A stretch of DNA of 64,000 bases from Euglena gracilis (GCA_039621445.1 CP154956.1:94926406-94990405), one strand, 5' to 3'; positions 10,991 through 22,910 are shown, counted from the stretch's first letter. Made by a program: numbers and translations. The notes: generated from the sequence alone by a model not told the origin.

Positions 10991-11573
10991 CTGGGGGGGG
11001 GCGTTCGTGGTCATCAATGGGGGGAATAGTACAAAATAATACAATTCTGCTGTCTCGACATGTTGTCCAATTTGGACCTGGGTTCGAATCCGGGTCCCCC
11101 CCCGAAAAATGCATCCCCATCCAAAACAAAACAGCTCTCTGGGCCGGTCGAGCAAAAATCCCAAAAAAAATTTGCAACCGATGTTTTGGGCTCAAAAATG
11201 ATAAAGTCTGATTGTTTGGGATTTTTGAGACCAAAAATCATGTGAAAATTTAAGTCATACCAAATTGCAATCTTTTGGCTGTGTTTATTGTGGGATTGCG
11301 GTGTGAGTCATCGGAGCTTCCAGCTGCGACAAAACCCCCCCAAAAAACAACAAGGCCCACGTCATATTCTGTTTTGGGTCCGTTGCTGGAAACCTGTTCC
11401 TCTGGCTGTATATATGGGTGGAATTTAAAGGCCTTGATTTGGGTGAAAGGGGAGAGTTGAAAATTGGCCAAAATGTGCTTCACAGGACGAAAAAAAAAAA
11501 CCCAAGCACCAGAGGTTTTTTTTTGAGGACCTGGGGTCCAGACCCACCCATCCACTCCTGGGGGGGGATGGCT

Positions 11574-11657
11574 CAGACCTCTTCTGTTTAGTGTGTATCA
11601 ACGATACACACCGATACACAAAATTTTTTTTGCCGATGCACACTAAACAGAGGTCTG
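11574..11657. mobile_element. Short free copy of the CAGACC family
   Basis: 84 bp, ends CAGACCTCTTCTGTTTAGTG and CACTAAACAGAGGTCTG, flanked on both sides by GGATGGCT (perfect 8 bp). Lies inside the intron between exons 41 and 42. Its ends match the element that forms the intron at 48,602-48,883. Confidence 0.9.
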
Positions 11658-12750
11658 GGATGGCTTGGGAGGATAAATTTTGGGGTCCAGTTCTTTTTTG
11701 GCGTTTTGCGATAGAGGAAAGAGAGGAAATGGAGGAAAACCCCGCCTCTGGTGGGGCTCCCGGTCAGCCCGACCCCCCTTGGGGGGGGGGGAGACTCGGC
11801 TCGGACAAACCCACACCCCCATCCTCCCTCTAAACATAAAAAAATATACCCAGCACACTCAATGAAAGGAAAAACACAGGTAAAGTGGCCAAAAAACAGC
11901 ATTTTTTTAGCAAAAAAACCAGGTCAAAAATCGGAAAAATATGATATCTGGCATCCTTGAAACATAGACCATCCAGGACCATCCTGAGGCCAACGGTCAA
12001 CAGCCAATGGGTGTCGAATAGGGTCGAAATTTCTTAAAGGGGAAGTCCTCAAAGAAGAAAATAATCTGCCCCTTTAAAGACCACCTGTTCGCGAGACTCT
12101 CAAGTCCTTTGTTCGAAAGCTTTGCACAATGAATGCTTTTTTTCTTGGCACATGTTTGTTCGTAATTTCGTTCACTTTGTGAGTTTCCTGACATGGGAGA
12201 GGGTGCGGGAAACTGACACTGGTGGAAAATAACGATAAACAGAGTTTTGGTAAAGTTTAATTCTTTACGAAAATTTTTGTCCACCACACTTTTTCCTACC
12301 CTGTTCACCCTTTTATATCACTGGACATGAAAGCTGCCTCCCCAAAATAAACTCGACAAACGACCGATTTTTGGCTGCCTAAAATAATGCCTTCAATGCC
12401 AGCCAATGTGATGATCAATGGATGGAAAATGGTCTAAATTGGCCCAAAAATGACAGAAACATTGCCTGAATTTGTTCAGCCTCCTCAATGAAAGCAGGGG
12501 CAAAATTGCTCGACACATGGGAAAACTAGTGCTAAAACCCTATTGAACACCAAATTTAACAAAATGAAATTTCCAAAATCCACTTTTTCCAAACATTTTT
12601 ACTGTAATATTTTACAGTAATTATTGCACCCTGCAATTAAACGGTCTTGTCATGGGACATGGACACATTGTACAAGATGATTCACATCCATATGCCTCGA
12701 TTGTGTCCCCTTGCACCCTGAGCGAGACCCACCCCGGCACCCCCACACAC

Positions 12751-12888
12751 CAGTGATGTACTTCAGGAGGACAGTCGGATGGACGGCGGGGGGGCCCCCA
12801 AACGCCTTGAACAGCCACAGCAGCATCCACCGGGCGAGCAACGGCTTCAAGTCGGTGGCGTAGAACTGGGGGTCGAGCAGGACGAGGT
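12751..12888 (-). CDS. Exon 41: HLVLLDPQFYATDLKPLLARW block
   Basis: Starts 5 nt after CTG (CTG CCCGC|ACC); contains LVLLDPQFYATDLKPLLARW then MLLWLFKAFGGPPAV; ends ACTG|GTGTGT. The phase to exon 42 is correct. Confidence 0.92.
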
Positions 12889-13518
12889 GCGGGCAGGCCG
12901 ATGGTCCCTCACTACCCAGCAGGGCGACCCCGTAACGATGAAAGAACACGCAAGACAATGCTGCTGTCCCGTCACATTCGACAAAAAAATACGGGAAAAC
13001 AGGGGGAAAAACTCGAAACTTTTTGGCGAAAAGGAGGTCGAATTTGGCATGAAAAATTCGGGTTCGCCCATCCAGCCAAAATGCCGAAAATGCAGCTTTC
13101 GTTTATAAATTTATCAATCTGGACACCGTTTGAGCCATGCAATTTTTACCCCCCCCCCCCCCCCCCGGGAGAGGGTCACTTTCACTCTCTCAAAAAAGTG
13201 ACCTCAGGGGAAATTGTTGGTGGGCCATTTTGATGATTTGTTAGCAACTCCCCCCCCAGCCAAAGCCCAGTCAGTCACCGTGAAAATAGCCAGTCAGTCA
13301 CCCCCCCTCCCCAGGGTAACAGCCCTCGGGTACTAAGGGGCCCTAAGGGGCGGTCTTCAGTTTAAAAAAAAAAACTAACCTATCCCGACCCTTGAAGGCC
13401 GCCCTGCCGCCTGGTGGGACGTGTGAGACACACTCCATTCCACAGGGTGAGGCCGCTGCCAATGACCGATTCCGGGTGCGGGGGGGGGGGGGGCGGAGTG
13501 GGTTGCACGGGTCTGTGT
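12889..13518 (-). other. Nonconventional intron (exons 40-41)
   Basis: Begins ACA CAGACCCGTG and ends CTG CCCGC; joins REP|HLVLLDP in frame with the Pro-His split by phase. Octamers GCCCCACA / CCCGCACC agree at 5 of 8. Contains a remnant of the CAGGGCGG family and a CCCCCCC/GGGAGAGGG patch. Confidence 0.82.
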
Positions 13519-13576
13519 GGGGCTCCCTCTGCAGGGCGTGGATGGCGAGGCCGCGCTGGATGGCCGCTGCGAGGTC
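13519..13576 (-). CDS. Exon 40: DLAAAIQRGLAIHALQREP segment
   Basis: 19 codons plus one base after GTCGGCCAG. The end by NNNCAG (ACA|CAG) joins exon 41 to give ALQREPHLVLLDP, where relatives have 'ALQRTPHLVLLDP' in my memory. Confidence 0.88.
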
Positions 13577-13913
13577 CTGGCCGACGGAGGCAGCGGGGAC
13601 AGGAGGCGGGGGCAAAGCCGCAACGCACGGATCCCCCAAAAATGCGACACGAAAAAGCGCAAAAAAGCACACTAAAAACACAAAAACGAAAAAAAATAAC
13701 CCCCACAATTTTTTCTGCCAAAATAAAAAAACAAAAATATGTTTGTGTTCCTCCCTGCAAGACGGGCACCACAGCGCGCGCCTCGATCGCCTCGCCCAAA
13801 CAAAAACACGACCGTTTCACACTGCGACCCAGCCAAAAACATGCTTGGGTTCCTGACCAGGAACAATGCCAGCCTCCATCCAACCACACTGCACACGAAC
13901 AATGCGCACACAC

Positions 13914-14032
13914 CCGGAGGATATCGGAGGCTGGACAGCCGATCGCTTTCCCCTCTTCCTCCCAGGTGCTCAGAGGCTCGCACACGAAGTGTCGCTCGCC
14001 GTAGAAGACAGCATCAATGAGGTGGAGCGTGT
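13914..14032 (-). CDS. Exon 39: TLHLIDAVFYGERHFV segment
   Basis: Contains TLHLIDAVFYGERHFVCEPL and STWEEEGKAIGCPASDILR, ending CTCCGG|GTGTGT. There is no AG acceptor close by; the start shown is 5 nt after CTG (CTG CCGCT|AC). The phase to exon 38 is unresolved. Confidence 0.75.
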
Positions 14033-14390
14033 AGCGGCAGCCAACAAAATTCATTGCAAAAAAATGAGTTTCGGCTTCCAGAACAAAAACGTTGCAAAAA
14101 CCTGCCCTGCATGCAGAAACTGGACAGAGCAAGCCAGACAAGGGAACTTGGACGAGGCAACACAGACATGGAAAAGCTGCATGCTTTGTTTCTGGTTGGG
14201 GTCGGCCCTGGTTCAGCTTGTGACCCATTGTTGTGGGAAGAGTGGCCAACTACCCCTTCCAGCCAGTCACCTTAACCTCTTCCCTTCCTTCTCGCCTGCA
14301 GGGCATCCAAAAAGTGCACACCATTGATACGCGTTTGACCCACAACCATATTTTACATCAAAACCGCCACTGCCTTTCATCGGTGAGATT

Positions 14391-14490
14391 TAAACCCCCC
14401 CCAAATAACACCCCCCCCCCCCCCGGGGCCCCAGCTCGGGTGCCCAAATAACACACCGGGGGGGGATGTGTTATTTGGGGGGGATTTCCC
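14391..14490. repeat. G/C-run element, ATAACACC class
   Basis: AACCCCCCCCAAATAACACCCC to GGTGTTATTTGGGGGGG-like ends around GGGGCCCCAGCTCGGG. In the intron between exons 38 and 39. Confidence 0.55.
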
Positions 14491-14567
14491 TGATTTACGA
14501 AATCAGCAGAAGGCGCGAAACACTGGGTTGCTGACAAAAACCAGCGACTGGCAGAACCTTTGCTCAC

Positions 14568-14684
14568 CGTGCCGCCGTACGGGCGGATGGGAAGGTTCCA
14601 GCGGAGGTGGCTGAGGTCGATGGGGACTTTGTGGCCGATGGGGAAGTTCAGTTCGCTGCGCAGCGGGTGCAGCAGCACGTCCAC
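14568..14684 (-). CDS. Exon 38: VDVLLHPLRSELNFPIG block
   Basis: 39 codons between CTCCCAG and GGCACG|GTGAGC. Reads VDVLLHPLRSELNFPIGHKV then PIDLSHLRWNLP, an almost verbatim match to what I recall of DUF3638. The last few residues may belong to an intron border that differs from the GT shown. Confidence 0.93.
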
Positions 14685-15605
14685 CTGGGAGGGGGGACAG
14701 ACAGGGCCGGAGGGGTGGTCTTTTCGAAATGCGGTTGGAGGGGCATAACCCAAGGATGCTGAAAAAAGTTACGACATCTTCCCCCCCCTCCCCCCCCCCC
14801 CCCGATACTCACCTGCCTTCGCTGATGATTTTTCAGTTGTTTTTTTTTATACAGCTTTACAGGCAAAGACAAGATCTTGAAAACATTTCTAAAAGGATTG
14901 GGTCAAAATTGAGTGGGAAGAGATGAAGAATTCCAGGGGTTAGTCTGATGATGACTCTATCTGTAAACCTCCCTCCACCACTTGATCAGCTTCATCACCA
15001 GCTTACCTTGCACTTGTTGCAATTTTTTTTGCTTCGTTTCTGTCAGCTTTCTTCAGGGATTTATTCATTTTATTTCCCAAGAACCAAATAAAAAACTCTG
15101 TGAAAATGAATACAGTAATTGACACTGCCATGGGATTATCCACAAGACCACAGACAAAGATCTCTCAAATAGCGAGGCAGGTGCCACCTGACTGATCAGC
15201 CTGAAAAGTCTGTTCGTAATTAGTTAATTATTGAAATTGAATTTGAAATTCAGAATTTGAAAGTCAAGGGGGTTTACAAGAACACGGTGACGTTTGTGAG
15301 AGGTTCATCCATCACCACCCACGCAACACAAACACATTAGAAAAGAAAAATCATTCTTCATTTCATCAATGCCTGTTCAGAACAGAGGGCCGGAAGAAAT
15401 GCCGATTTTTGGGCCGATTCGGATTTCGAGCACTTCGGTCATTTGGAGATGACAGGGGGCAGCCTTGGGCGAAAGCCAAACACAAAAGCACCAAAAACCA
15501 AACCAAAAACAAGACACACGCAGAAACCACTTGGAGTTGGCTTTGGCTGCCTGGCTGGGGCCGAACGTGGCGGGTTCGGAGGGTCAGCCAGCCACCAGGG
15601 CACAC

Positions 15606-15687
15606 CTCGTCCATGATGAGCACCCCGCGGTGCCACAGGTCGAGGATCTTGACCAGGGCGTCGGCCATCTCACTGCGGGCCAGCATT
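15606..15687 (-). CDS. Exon 37: Walker B-like LIMDE
   Basis: Contains MLARSEMADALVKILDLWHR then GVLIMDE, ending GACGAG|GTGTGC. With exon 38 this gives LIMDEVDVLLHP, a DExx box-like motif II. The start is by the CTGNNNNN rule and is less sure than the end. Confidence 0.88.
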
Positions 15688-16261
15688 GGCCCCAGGATGG
15701 GTCCCGGTTGGCGGAGGGGGGGGACGGCGGCAAATTCAGGTGCTCGGGGGAAATGCGATACCGAAATGCCAGCAGACAAACACAGACACCGAACCGACAC
15801 AGCGAAAAGGAAGGGGCAAAAAACAACAACAAACCAAAAAAAAAACGGAGGCAAAATGTGCCAAAAATAAAACCGCCAAAATCCCTGTGTGTGCGTTCGG
15901 TTGACCTAGCCAGAATTCGCAAACAAACAAACCGAGAAAGAGGGGCTGAACTGTGTTGTGACTTTGAATCTTCTTCTGTGGTTGCGTTTCCTCTTTCGTA
16001 GAGCTACCAGTCAAAAAGAACGCCAACAAAAGAACATCAGGAGCATATGAAAGCAAGGGAAAATAAGAAAATGATGACGACGACAGAATGGAGCGTGGGA
16101 TGCATCCTGCTCTTGTCACGCAGATACTTGATCTCCTTGTTGGCCCGCACAGATGCAACTGAAGCAGGGATGGGGCTAGGAAAGCGTGGCGGACGAAATC
16201 TTGCTGAGGCAACCGCCGGGACAACCTCAAACGATCGTCTCCGATGCCGACCATCTTCCTG

Positions 16262-16545
16262 AACATCTTCCGAGAAAAAAAAACTTCTCGTCCCAGCACA
16301 TTCAATGAAAATTTCAGAAGAAAAATGGACGAAAAAAGTGCCATATTTTGGCAAAAGCGTGTCGGCTTCGGGAAAAAAAGTGAGTTCTGGCATCCTTGGA
16401 CCATCGCCCATCTACCCAAAGCATCAAAAATGCGTTTTCAAACTTTTTTGATTTCGACCCCAATCCATCCCAGTTCGTCCCTTGGCCGTCCCTTAGGCCT
16501 AGGGCGGTCCTCAAGCTGTCCTTAAGAGAGAAAAAACTTCCCGTC
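16262..16545. repeat. CAGGGCGG-family remnant
   Basis: Contains CAGCACATTCAATGAAAATT, CCTTGGACCATCGCCCATCT and GGGCGGTCCTCAAG; right end GGACCACCCT. In the 1.4-kb intron between exons 36 and 37. Confidence 0.6.
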
Positions 16546-17098
16546 CATCATGGACCACCCTATTCCGGAGTGGGGAGGTGGCTCTGCTGTTGGGTGCCTG
16601 CCCGTTGCACGCATAGGGTGGGTGGGTTTCGGGTCTCAAATGTGAACTCGGCTAACGGCCGTGGCAAGCTGGTGGGTTTTCTTTCTGTGCCAGGGAGGGC
16701 AATGAAATGATGAAAATCTGATGGGAGTGACACAAAAGTGGGCGGAACAATGCAATCCTTCGCGATTTGTTGTCGTCAAATAGAGATTTTCACGGTGGCT
16801 TCAAAATCGATCGAACCCGATGGGTTTCGGCAGGTCGTTCGCAAACACCAACGACTCTGGTGCTTTGCGCCGAATTTTTTTTGCACTGTCGACAAAGTTC
16901 ACGTCAAATGCCCATTATCACATTTTTTTTTGGCAAGTTCAGCGGGGGGAGGGGAAAAGCACACAGACTGAAAGCCGATCCTTTTGGCCATACTGCCCCC
17001 AGCCCCCCAAGAAAAAAGCTGTTCATTATGGCAGCTCTTGCGATCTCCCAATTGGGATCAATCAGGAGGTGACCGACCACTTTCTTTCCGGCCTGGCC

Positions 17099-17184
17099 AC
17101 ACCCGGCACCAGGTCTCCTGGCTGGAGCTTCTCGATCGCGTGGAGCTGCTCCACGAACTTCAGCGTCAAGGATTTGATGGCCTC
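17099..17184 (-). CDS. Exon 36: EAIKSLTLKFVEQLH segment
   Basis: Starts 5 nt after CTG (CTG CCGCA|GAG) and completes SP|EAIKSLTLKFVEQLHAIE, a recalled helicase motif Ia/Ib-like region of the family. The 3' end by NNNCAG (GGC|CAG) gives a frame-compatible join to exon 37; CTG|GTGCCG is an alternative donor. Confidence 0.85.
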
Positions 17185-17708
17185 TGCGGCAGGCCGTCGC
17201 TTAACAACAGGGGGGGGGGGGACGCAACAGGGACCCTCAAAAAAAAGGACGCAAAAAATGCAAAAAAGTCAACCAGAAGACAATTTTGACCATTTTTTAG
17301 AAACTTTGAACTGTACACTTTCTGGGAGAGGACTTCAAAAAATTTCTGGCTCTGCGGGGAAATTTTATCATTTTGCATAAAAATCATCTTTGTTACCAAA
17401 AAATGAAAAAAATACCAACAATTGACAAAATTTTGCTCTCGGGGAAAATAAGGGCGAAAACAACGAATTTTTCGGAGTCAAGAATTTTTCCAGCAAAAAT
17501 CCAAAAATCGAGACGCAAAAAACTCAAAAACTCAAAAAAAAAATGCAAAACACAACGTTTTTGTGCTTCCCTCTGTAAAATGTAACAACTCCCCGGGGGG
17601 GGGGGGGTAGCTCAGAGGCTGGAAAATTTGGAGAAAAAAGATGCTGGCTGGCTGGGTGGACCCCTCCCCCGGGAAGTGGGCTCCCTCCGGCTAAGCGACG
17701 CCCCGCTC
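17185..17708 (-). other. Nonconventional intron (exons 35-36)
   Basis: Begins GAG CGGGGCGTCGCTTA and ends TAAGCGACGGCCTG CCGCA. Terminal repeats agree at 12 of 14 positions; flanking octamers CCCCGGAG / CCGCAGAG agree at 6 of 8. Joins SP|EAIKS in frame. The expected CAG is CGG at the 5' end, a single change. Confidence 0.88.
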
Positions 17709-17822
17709 CGGGGAGGCGCACACGATGGCGCGGCGCCGGCAGGCGTTGGTCAGCTTGGCGTGCAGCTGCGTGATGAGCGCCGCGCTGTCCTCCACGCCGC
17801 GGTCGAACTGCAGCGTGTACAC
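17709..17822 (-). CDS. Exon 35: VYTLQFDRGVEDSAALITQL segment
   Basis: 38 codons after a poly-C/GCAG acceptor. Reads VYTLQFDRGVEDSAALITQL then CRRRAIVCASP. No GT follows; the next base triplet is GAG and then CGG in place of CAG, with a duplicated GAG at the far end. Confidence 0.92.
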
Positions 17823-18706
17823 CTGCGGGGGGGGGGGGGATTTGTTTTTTTAAGGGGCCTTAAAAACCTTTAAAAAAAACATGCAAATAGCTTAAAATTT
17901 TGGCCGGAATGCCTGAAAGCAAACCTAAAAAAAATGTCAGTGTCAAAAACTTTAGAAAAAGGCGCCCTGGAAAGAATTTCGAATTTCAAGACAATAACGC
18001 AAAAAACAGGCCAACTCCGGGGAAACAATATTTCCTGGCATTGCTGTAACATTGTCAATCCACCTAAATTTCAAAAAAAAAATGGATTTTCTAACCTTTT
18101 GATTTCACCCCGGAGCCGTTGGTTCGACACCTTTAAAAAGTTTAAATTGCATTAGAAAACCTGAAAAAACGTACAAAAACCTTAAATTTCTTTTAAAATT
18201 TTCGCCTTAATGATAATATAATCCCTGGGCGGGGTTGGCACTGCAGCATAAACACCCAAAATAACACCCCAAAAACACTGTTTTTGACCATTTTTGACCC
18301 TTTTGTTGTGAAATTATTGGCGCTTCGTGCCGATCATTTCACAACTCACCCCAATGGGACAACTGGCCCAATAGCGCGTTGTTACGTGATGGAACACAAG
18401 GACGTGACGACAGCTCGCTTAAAAGCAAAAATGTCGCAACCAACTCGACCTGCCAAGGTTGATTTGGTGCCTGAATATCTCAGGATTTTGGCTGAAAAAG
18501 CATGCCACCCAGCTTGCTTTAGGCCTGGTGTTCATGTCACCTGCCAGGCCCAGCTGGAAATCAGCTGGACACCCCCACAGACCTCACAGGGGGCCGGGGC
18601 CCCGGCCAACACCTTTTCCAGCCGGCTGGATGGATGGTCTTTTTTTTCTTTGTCAGGTTCTCCTCAACATTTGCTGCTATCTCCGTGGCTGGGCGCCGGG
18701 CCGCAC

Positions 18707-18832
18707 CTGCTTCGGGACCAGCACGGAGAAGCAGCGGCGCAGGATGTTGCGCGACTGCTCCAGCAGCGCGGTGGGCATGACCTGCGTCACGAGGGCGGCG
18801 CCGTCCGCCAGGATCAGCGCCAGCAGCGGCCC
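18707..18832 (-). CDS. Exon 34: LLALILADG...MPTALLEQSR block
   Basis: 42 codons between CCGGCGCAG and AAGCAG|GTGCGG. Contains GPLLALILADGAALVTQVMP and TALLEQSRNILRRCFSVLVP; follows Walker A exactly as in family members. A free element at 18,884-19,198 lies about 50 bp upstream of the acceptor. Confidence 0.95.
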
Positions 18833-18883
18833 CTGCGCCGGCGGCGAGCGCGCGATACCGCACGGGGACCGACGCGCCAGCAC

Positions 18884-19198
18884 CAGGGCGGTCCTTAAGC
18901 AAATAATAAAAAAAAACTCCGCTGTCCCAGCACACTCAATAAACATATACAGGAAAACGGGCAAAGAAATTTGGCATTCGGCGACAACAGGTCGGCATCA
19001 GGGAAAAAAGCTGATTCTTGGCATCCTTGGCCCATCGCCCATCCACCCAAATCGTCAAAAAATGTCTTTTTTGGACTTTTTAATTTTGGACCCCGCTCAA
19101 GTCCCAGTCCGGCCCTTGGTCGGCCCTTTGGCCGAAAGGGGGGCGGTCCTTAAGAAAATAACAAAAAAAAACTTTCCTGTCCCTTAAGGACCGCCCTG
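18884..19198. mobile_element. Free CAGGGCGG-family TIR element
   Basis: 315 bp, full-length structure: CAGGGCGGTCCTTAAG, central CCTTGGCCCATCGCCCATCC, CTTAAGGACCGCCCTG; flanks GCCAGCAC and GCCATCAC (7 of 8). Sits about 50 bp upstream of the exon 34 acceptor. Confidence 0.9.
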
Positions 19199-19575
19199 GC
19201 CATCACATGCGGGCATCGTGCAACGTGCGATGCCGTGCGGGACCCCCATAGTTTCACTTAGCGACCCCGGAGGGCCACTTTTCCCGGGCTAGAACCCACC
19301 CACCCACGACCCCCCCGGGGAGGGGTTCAACCCAGGGCACCTCTTGGGAACGAAATCGAGCAGCAACAGAAGCAGCAGCAGCAGCAAGAAAGGGGAGCCA
19401 AAACCCCAAGGGGGAGGGGAAGTGCAAGGAAACCACAAAATGGACGTTTGAAGTCGCAGTGAATATGGGGTCAGACAATTATTGGGAGTTGCTCCGAAGA
19501 AAGGGCCAGAAGCGGAATGCAGCGCCAGGCCTTAAACCAGACAGAAGCCAAAATGCATCTAAGAGGGGGTCAACC

Positions 19576-19965
19576 CACCTAAACCCCCCCAGATAATACC
19601 CCCCCCCCCCTCGGGGTCCGACTTCGGCCGCCGAAATAATACCCCCCCCCCCCGGTTTCGGGCCGAAGGCCCAGATTTTGACCTGAAAATATAGGTAAAA
19701 ATCATAGTTTCTGACAACAAATTACGAAAAAATAATCGATTTTTCTGGATCATCTGCTCCAAAAAATGGTAAATTGCGACAGAAAGTCCAAAAAATGATC
19801 CTAAAGGGGGTTTTGGCGCTATTTTGGCTTCTACGCGACTTCGAAAAATTTCAAAAAATTTCGAAAAATAATACCCCCCAAATAATACCCCCCCCCTCGG
19901 GCCGGGACTTCGGGCGAAAAAATAATACCCCGGGGGGGTGTTATTTGGGGGGGGTTTACCCAATA
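19576..19965. repeat. G/C-run TIR element, ATAATACC class
   Basis: TAAACCCCCCCAGATAATAC at the left; TTATTTGGGGGGGGTTTA at the right. Inside: GGCCGCCGAAATAATACCCC, GGTTTCGGGCCGAAGGCC and AAAAATGATCC. Two relatives lie in the inverted duplication (23,812-24,200 and 52,350-52,745). Confidence 0.7.
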
Positions 19966-20520
19966 GTCAAAAATGACTAAAAATCTCTCAAAAAATCCAG
20001 CAGGGTCAAAAACTGACCCAACCCCGCGGGGTGGGGGGTCTAGCGGCCCCAGCCCACCCATCCACTCTTGAACCCCCCCCCCCTGGGGGTCACCCTGGTG
20101 TTCAGCAAATCTATGGCGCCATGGTATGCGTGGGGGACTGACGCACCATGACACGCGGGCAGGGCCGGCCGACCCCCCACCCACCCACCATTGCACCGCG
20201 CAAGGAATGAGCGTCAGAAGACACCGAAAAAAAGCTTTAACCCCGGCATCGCCGAAACGCCCAGCGCAAAGTGCCAATTCGAAAAAAAATGTTGTTTCAA
20301 AAATAGAACAAAATGCATTTTGGGTACATTTTGGGTCGTCGAAAAATACTGGGAAGTTTTGGCACAAGGGTGAAAACTTGACCATTTGAAGCATCCAGTT
20401 TCCCGGGGGGGGTCCTGGACCACAGATTCATCAGTGACCCTTGGGGAGGGGGAACTTTTCTGGCCCCACCCCGAGGTGGGTTGTGCGTGCGTGGGTTTTC
20501 GAAAAAGGTGGACAAATCGG

Positions 20521-20935
20521 ATCAAATCATATCATATCATATCATATCATATCATATCATACCATGTCGTGCCAAGTCATATCGTATCATGTCACATCAC
20601 ATCACATCATATCACATCATATGATATTGCATTACATTACATCACATTGCGGAGCATAAAATTGCAGAGCATTCCATTATATTGCATTGCATTGCAGTTC
20701 ATATGGTCGGACATACTGGGTATGTGGGGGGAGGGTTGTCAAAAAAAGCAATGCGTTTACAACTGCAGAGTTCACACACTGAAAAATCTCTCCAAATACA
20801 TTCGACCAAATATAAAACATGATGTGATGTGGCGATATGACATATGATGATATAACGATATGCTGCGACGATATGACACGATATGACATGACATCACATG
20901 TGATGTGATATGATGTGATGTAGGCAAATATCTCG
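20521..20935. repeat. ATATC / ATGTC pentamer repeat field
   Basis: CATATCATATC units, then CATCACAT and GATATGACA variants to about 20,935. In the intron between exons 33 and 34. Confidence 0.85.
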
Positions 20936-21686
20936 ACGAAAACAGTCGACATCGAGAAAAATTTGTTTCTAGCATCCTTGAAACATTGCTCGTCGACCCC
21001 AAAAAACCAAAAAAAAACCAACCGCTTAGACTTTCGAGTTTCGAAGCCATTTACGGGACATTGCCCATGGGTCGATCCTTAGAAAAAATCCTTCAAAAAC
21101 ACTGTCACAACGGACCGCCCTTGATGCACATCAGACTGTGTTTTTCACATTCAAAAAAAGATTTGTGGGAAAATAGGTCGTGCCGAAAATATAGGTCCCA
21201 GAATAGGTTCAATTACGTGGCAGCCCTCAAGTAACTCGAGGAGCGCCTTAAAAATACCTCAAAAAACCTCATAAAACCTTAAAAAATTTGTCAAACTGCT
21301 GTAAATTTTTTCCAGGATTAAAAAAATTATTTTTCGTCCTGTAAAAATTTTCGAATTTGAGCAAAAAAGAAGTCGCAAAATCTCGGCAAAAAACACGCCA
21401 ACTCCCAAAAAAATTTTATTGGGCATCGCTACAACATTATCTATTCACCCAAAATTCAAAAAATGAATTTTGAAGTGTTTGATTTCCAGCCTGGACTGAC
21501 GTTGGTTCGATGCCCGGATGGCTCTTTCACCCTGGGAAAAATAGACACCTTAAAATTCTTAAAATGCATTAAAAAACCTTAACGAACCTTAAAAAAAGGC
21601 TCCTTAAGAAGCCTCAACAAAATTTGAAAATTTCGCCTTAAAATAAGAATGCCTGAATGCAACACTGCGCTGTATTTGGGGGATAC

Positions 21687-21779
21687 CAACACGGTTGTCT
21701 TGCCGGCGCCCATGATCATTTGTTGCACGCGGCTGGAGCCTGCCCGGACATTCGCCACGAACCACTCCACCATCTCCAC
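21687..21779 (-). CDS. Exon 33: Walker A exon
   Basis: 31 codons between CGCTGCAG and GTGTTG|GTATCC. Reads VEMVEWFVANVRAGSSRVQQ then MIMGAGKTTVL. MGAGKT is a P-loop for NTP binding, and 'QMIMGAGKTTV' is the hallmark of DUF3638. Phase 0 on both sides. Confidence 0.95.
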
Positions 21780-22044
21780 CTGCAGCGGAGTGCCAAAGAA
21801 GCGTGGCGGAATCGGCGCACACATTCATTCTCAACACCACAAATTCACCTCGGTGCCAGAAGGAGGTTCTCTTCCCCTCACCCCCGACAGGCACCTGAAG
21901 GAACTCCAAGAGCCAAGGGTTTTCGCCATTTTTTTTGTTGGAATGTGCTGGAGTTTCATTTCGTAAAGGACCACCCAGGGCGGAGATAAGACACAAAACG
22001 AGATTGATGTTTTTTTTTGCCTGATCCTGGTTCCCGAATCTGGC

Positions 22045-22910
22045 ATGGGGGGGAGGGGTTGTGGGCCGACCCTGGGGTCGGCCCAATACGACCCTAGGGT
22101 CGCTAGGGTCGCTAAGGTCGACCCGGGCCACCCTAGGTTCGCCCGTCCTAGGGTCGTGGGCCGACCTGGGGTCGACCCTAGGGTCGGTCCACCCCATGAC
22201 CTTGCCCCCCCCTATGAAAAAATTTCGAAAATTTTTTGATGTCTTAGGCCTTCAAATACAAAGAAAACAAGAGGAGGGAATACTAATGTTGGTTACTTAT
22301 GCAAAAATACACCCCAAAATCACTTGGTAACATGAGGATTTTTGTAATTTTGGGTTCAACAGCCTTGTGTTTCAAACCCGTTTTGGGGGCCAAAACCCGT
22401 TTGTTGCTCAACTCTTCGAAAGACCCAAAAAACAAAATGCCCTGCGTTTCCAAGTCGTTTTGGGGGGCAAATCCCTTTTGTTTCAAAGTCATTTTGAGGG
22501 AAAACCCTTTTCGTTGCTCAGCTGTTCGAGGGCCCCAAAATAAAAAAACCACTTGTGTTTCCAAGTCGTTTGGGGGGACAAATCCCTTTTGTTGCTCAAC
22601 TGTTGGAGGGCCCAAATAACAAAATCCCTCATGTCACCAAGTGATTTTGGGGTGTATTTCAGCATAAATAATCAACATTAATGTTCTTTCTTTTTGATTT
22701 CTTTGTATTTGAAGGCCTAAAACATCAAAAAAAAAATTCGAATTTTTTTTGATAGTGGGGGCGAGGTTGTGGGGTGGTCCGACCCTAGGGTCGACCCCAG
22801 GGTCGGCCCACGACCCTAGGACGGGCGACCCTAGGGTCGGCCCACGACCCAAGAGTGACCTTAGCGACCCTAGGGTCGTATTGGGCCGACCCTGGGCAAG
22901 GTTGGGTTTT
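22045..22910. repeat. Foldback element with arms of about 290 bp
   Basis: The left arm (about 22,060-22,345) with CCCTAGGGTCG repeats, TTAGGCCTTCAAATACAAAG and CACCCCAAAATCACTTGGT is repeated inverted at about 22,625-22,900. The centre repeats a CAAAACCCGTTTGTTGCTCAA-like unit. Confidence 0.75.

Noticed and set aside
11060-11105. tRNA-like GGGTTCGAATCCGGGT
   Set aside because: Only a T-arm-like segment; no matching D arm or acceptor could be drawn.
13380-14249. One 289-codon minus frame joining exons 39 and 40
   Set aside because: It covers two exons in different frames. The intervening part is AT-rich and not family-like, and phase-correct splicing explains the data better.
20521-20935. 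Spaced short repeats resembling a CRISPR-like array
   Set aside because: The unit is a 5-bp ATATC microsatellite drift, not equal repeats with unique spacers, and the genome is eukaryotic.
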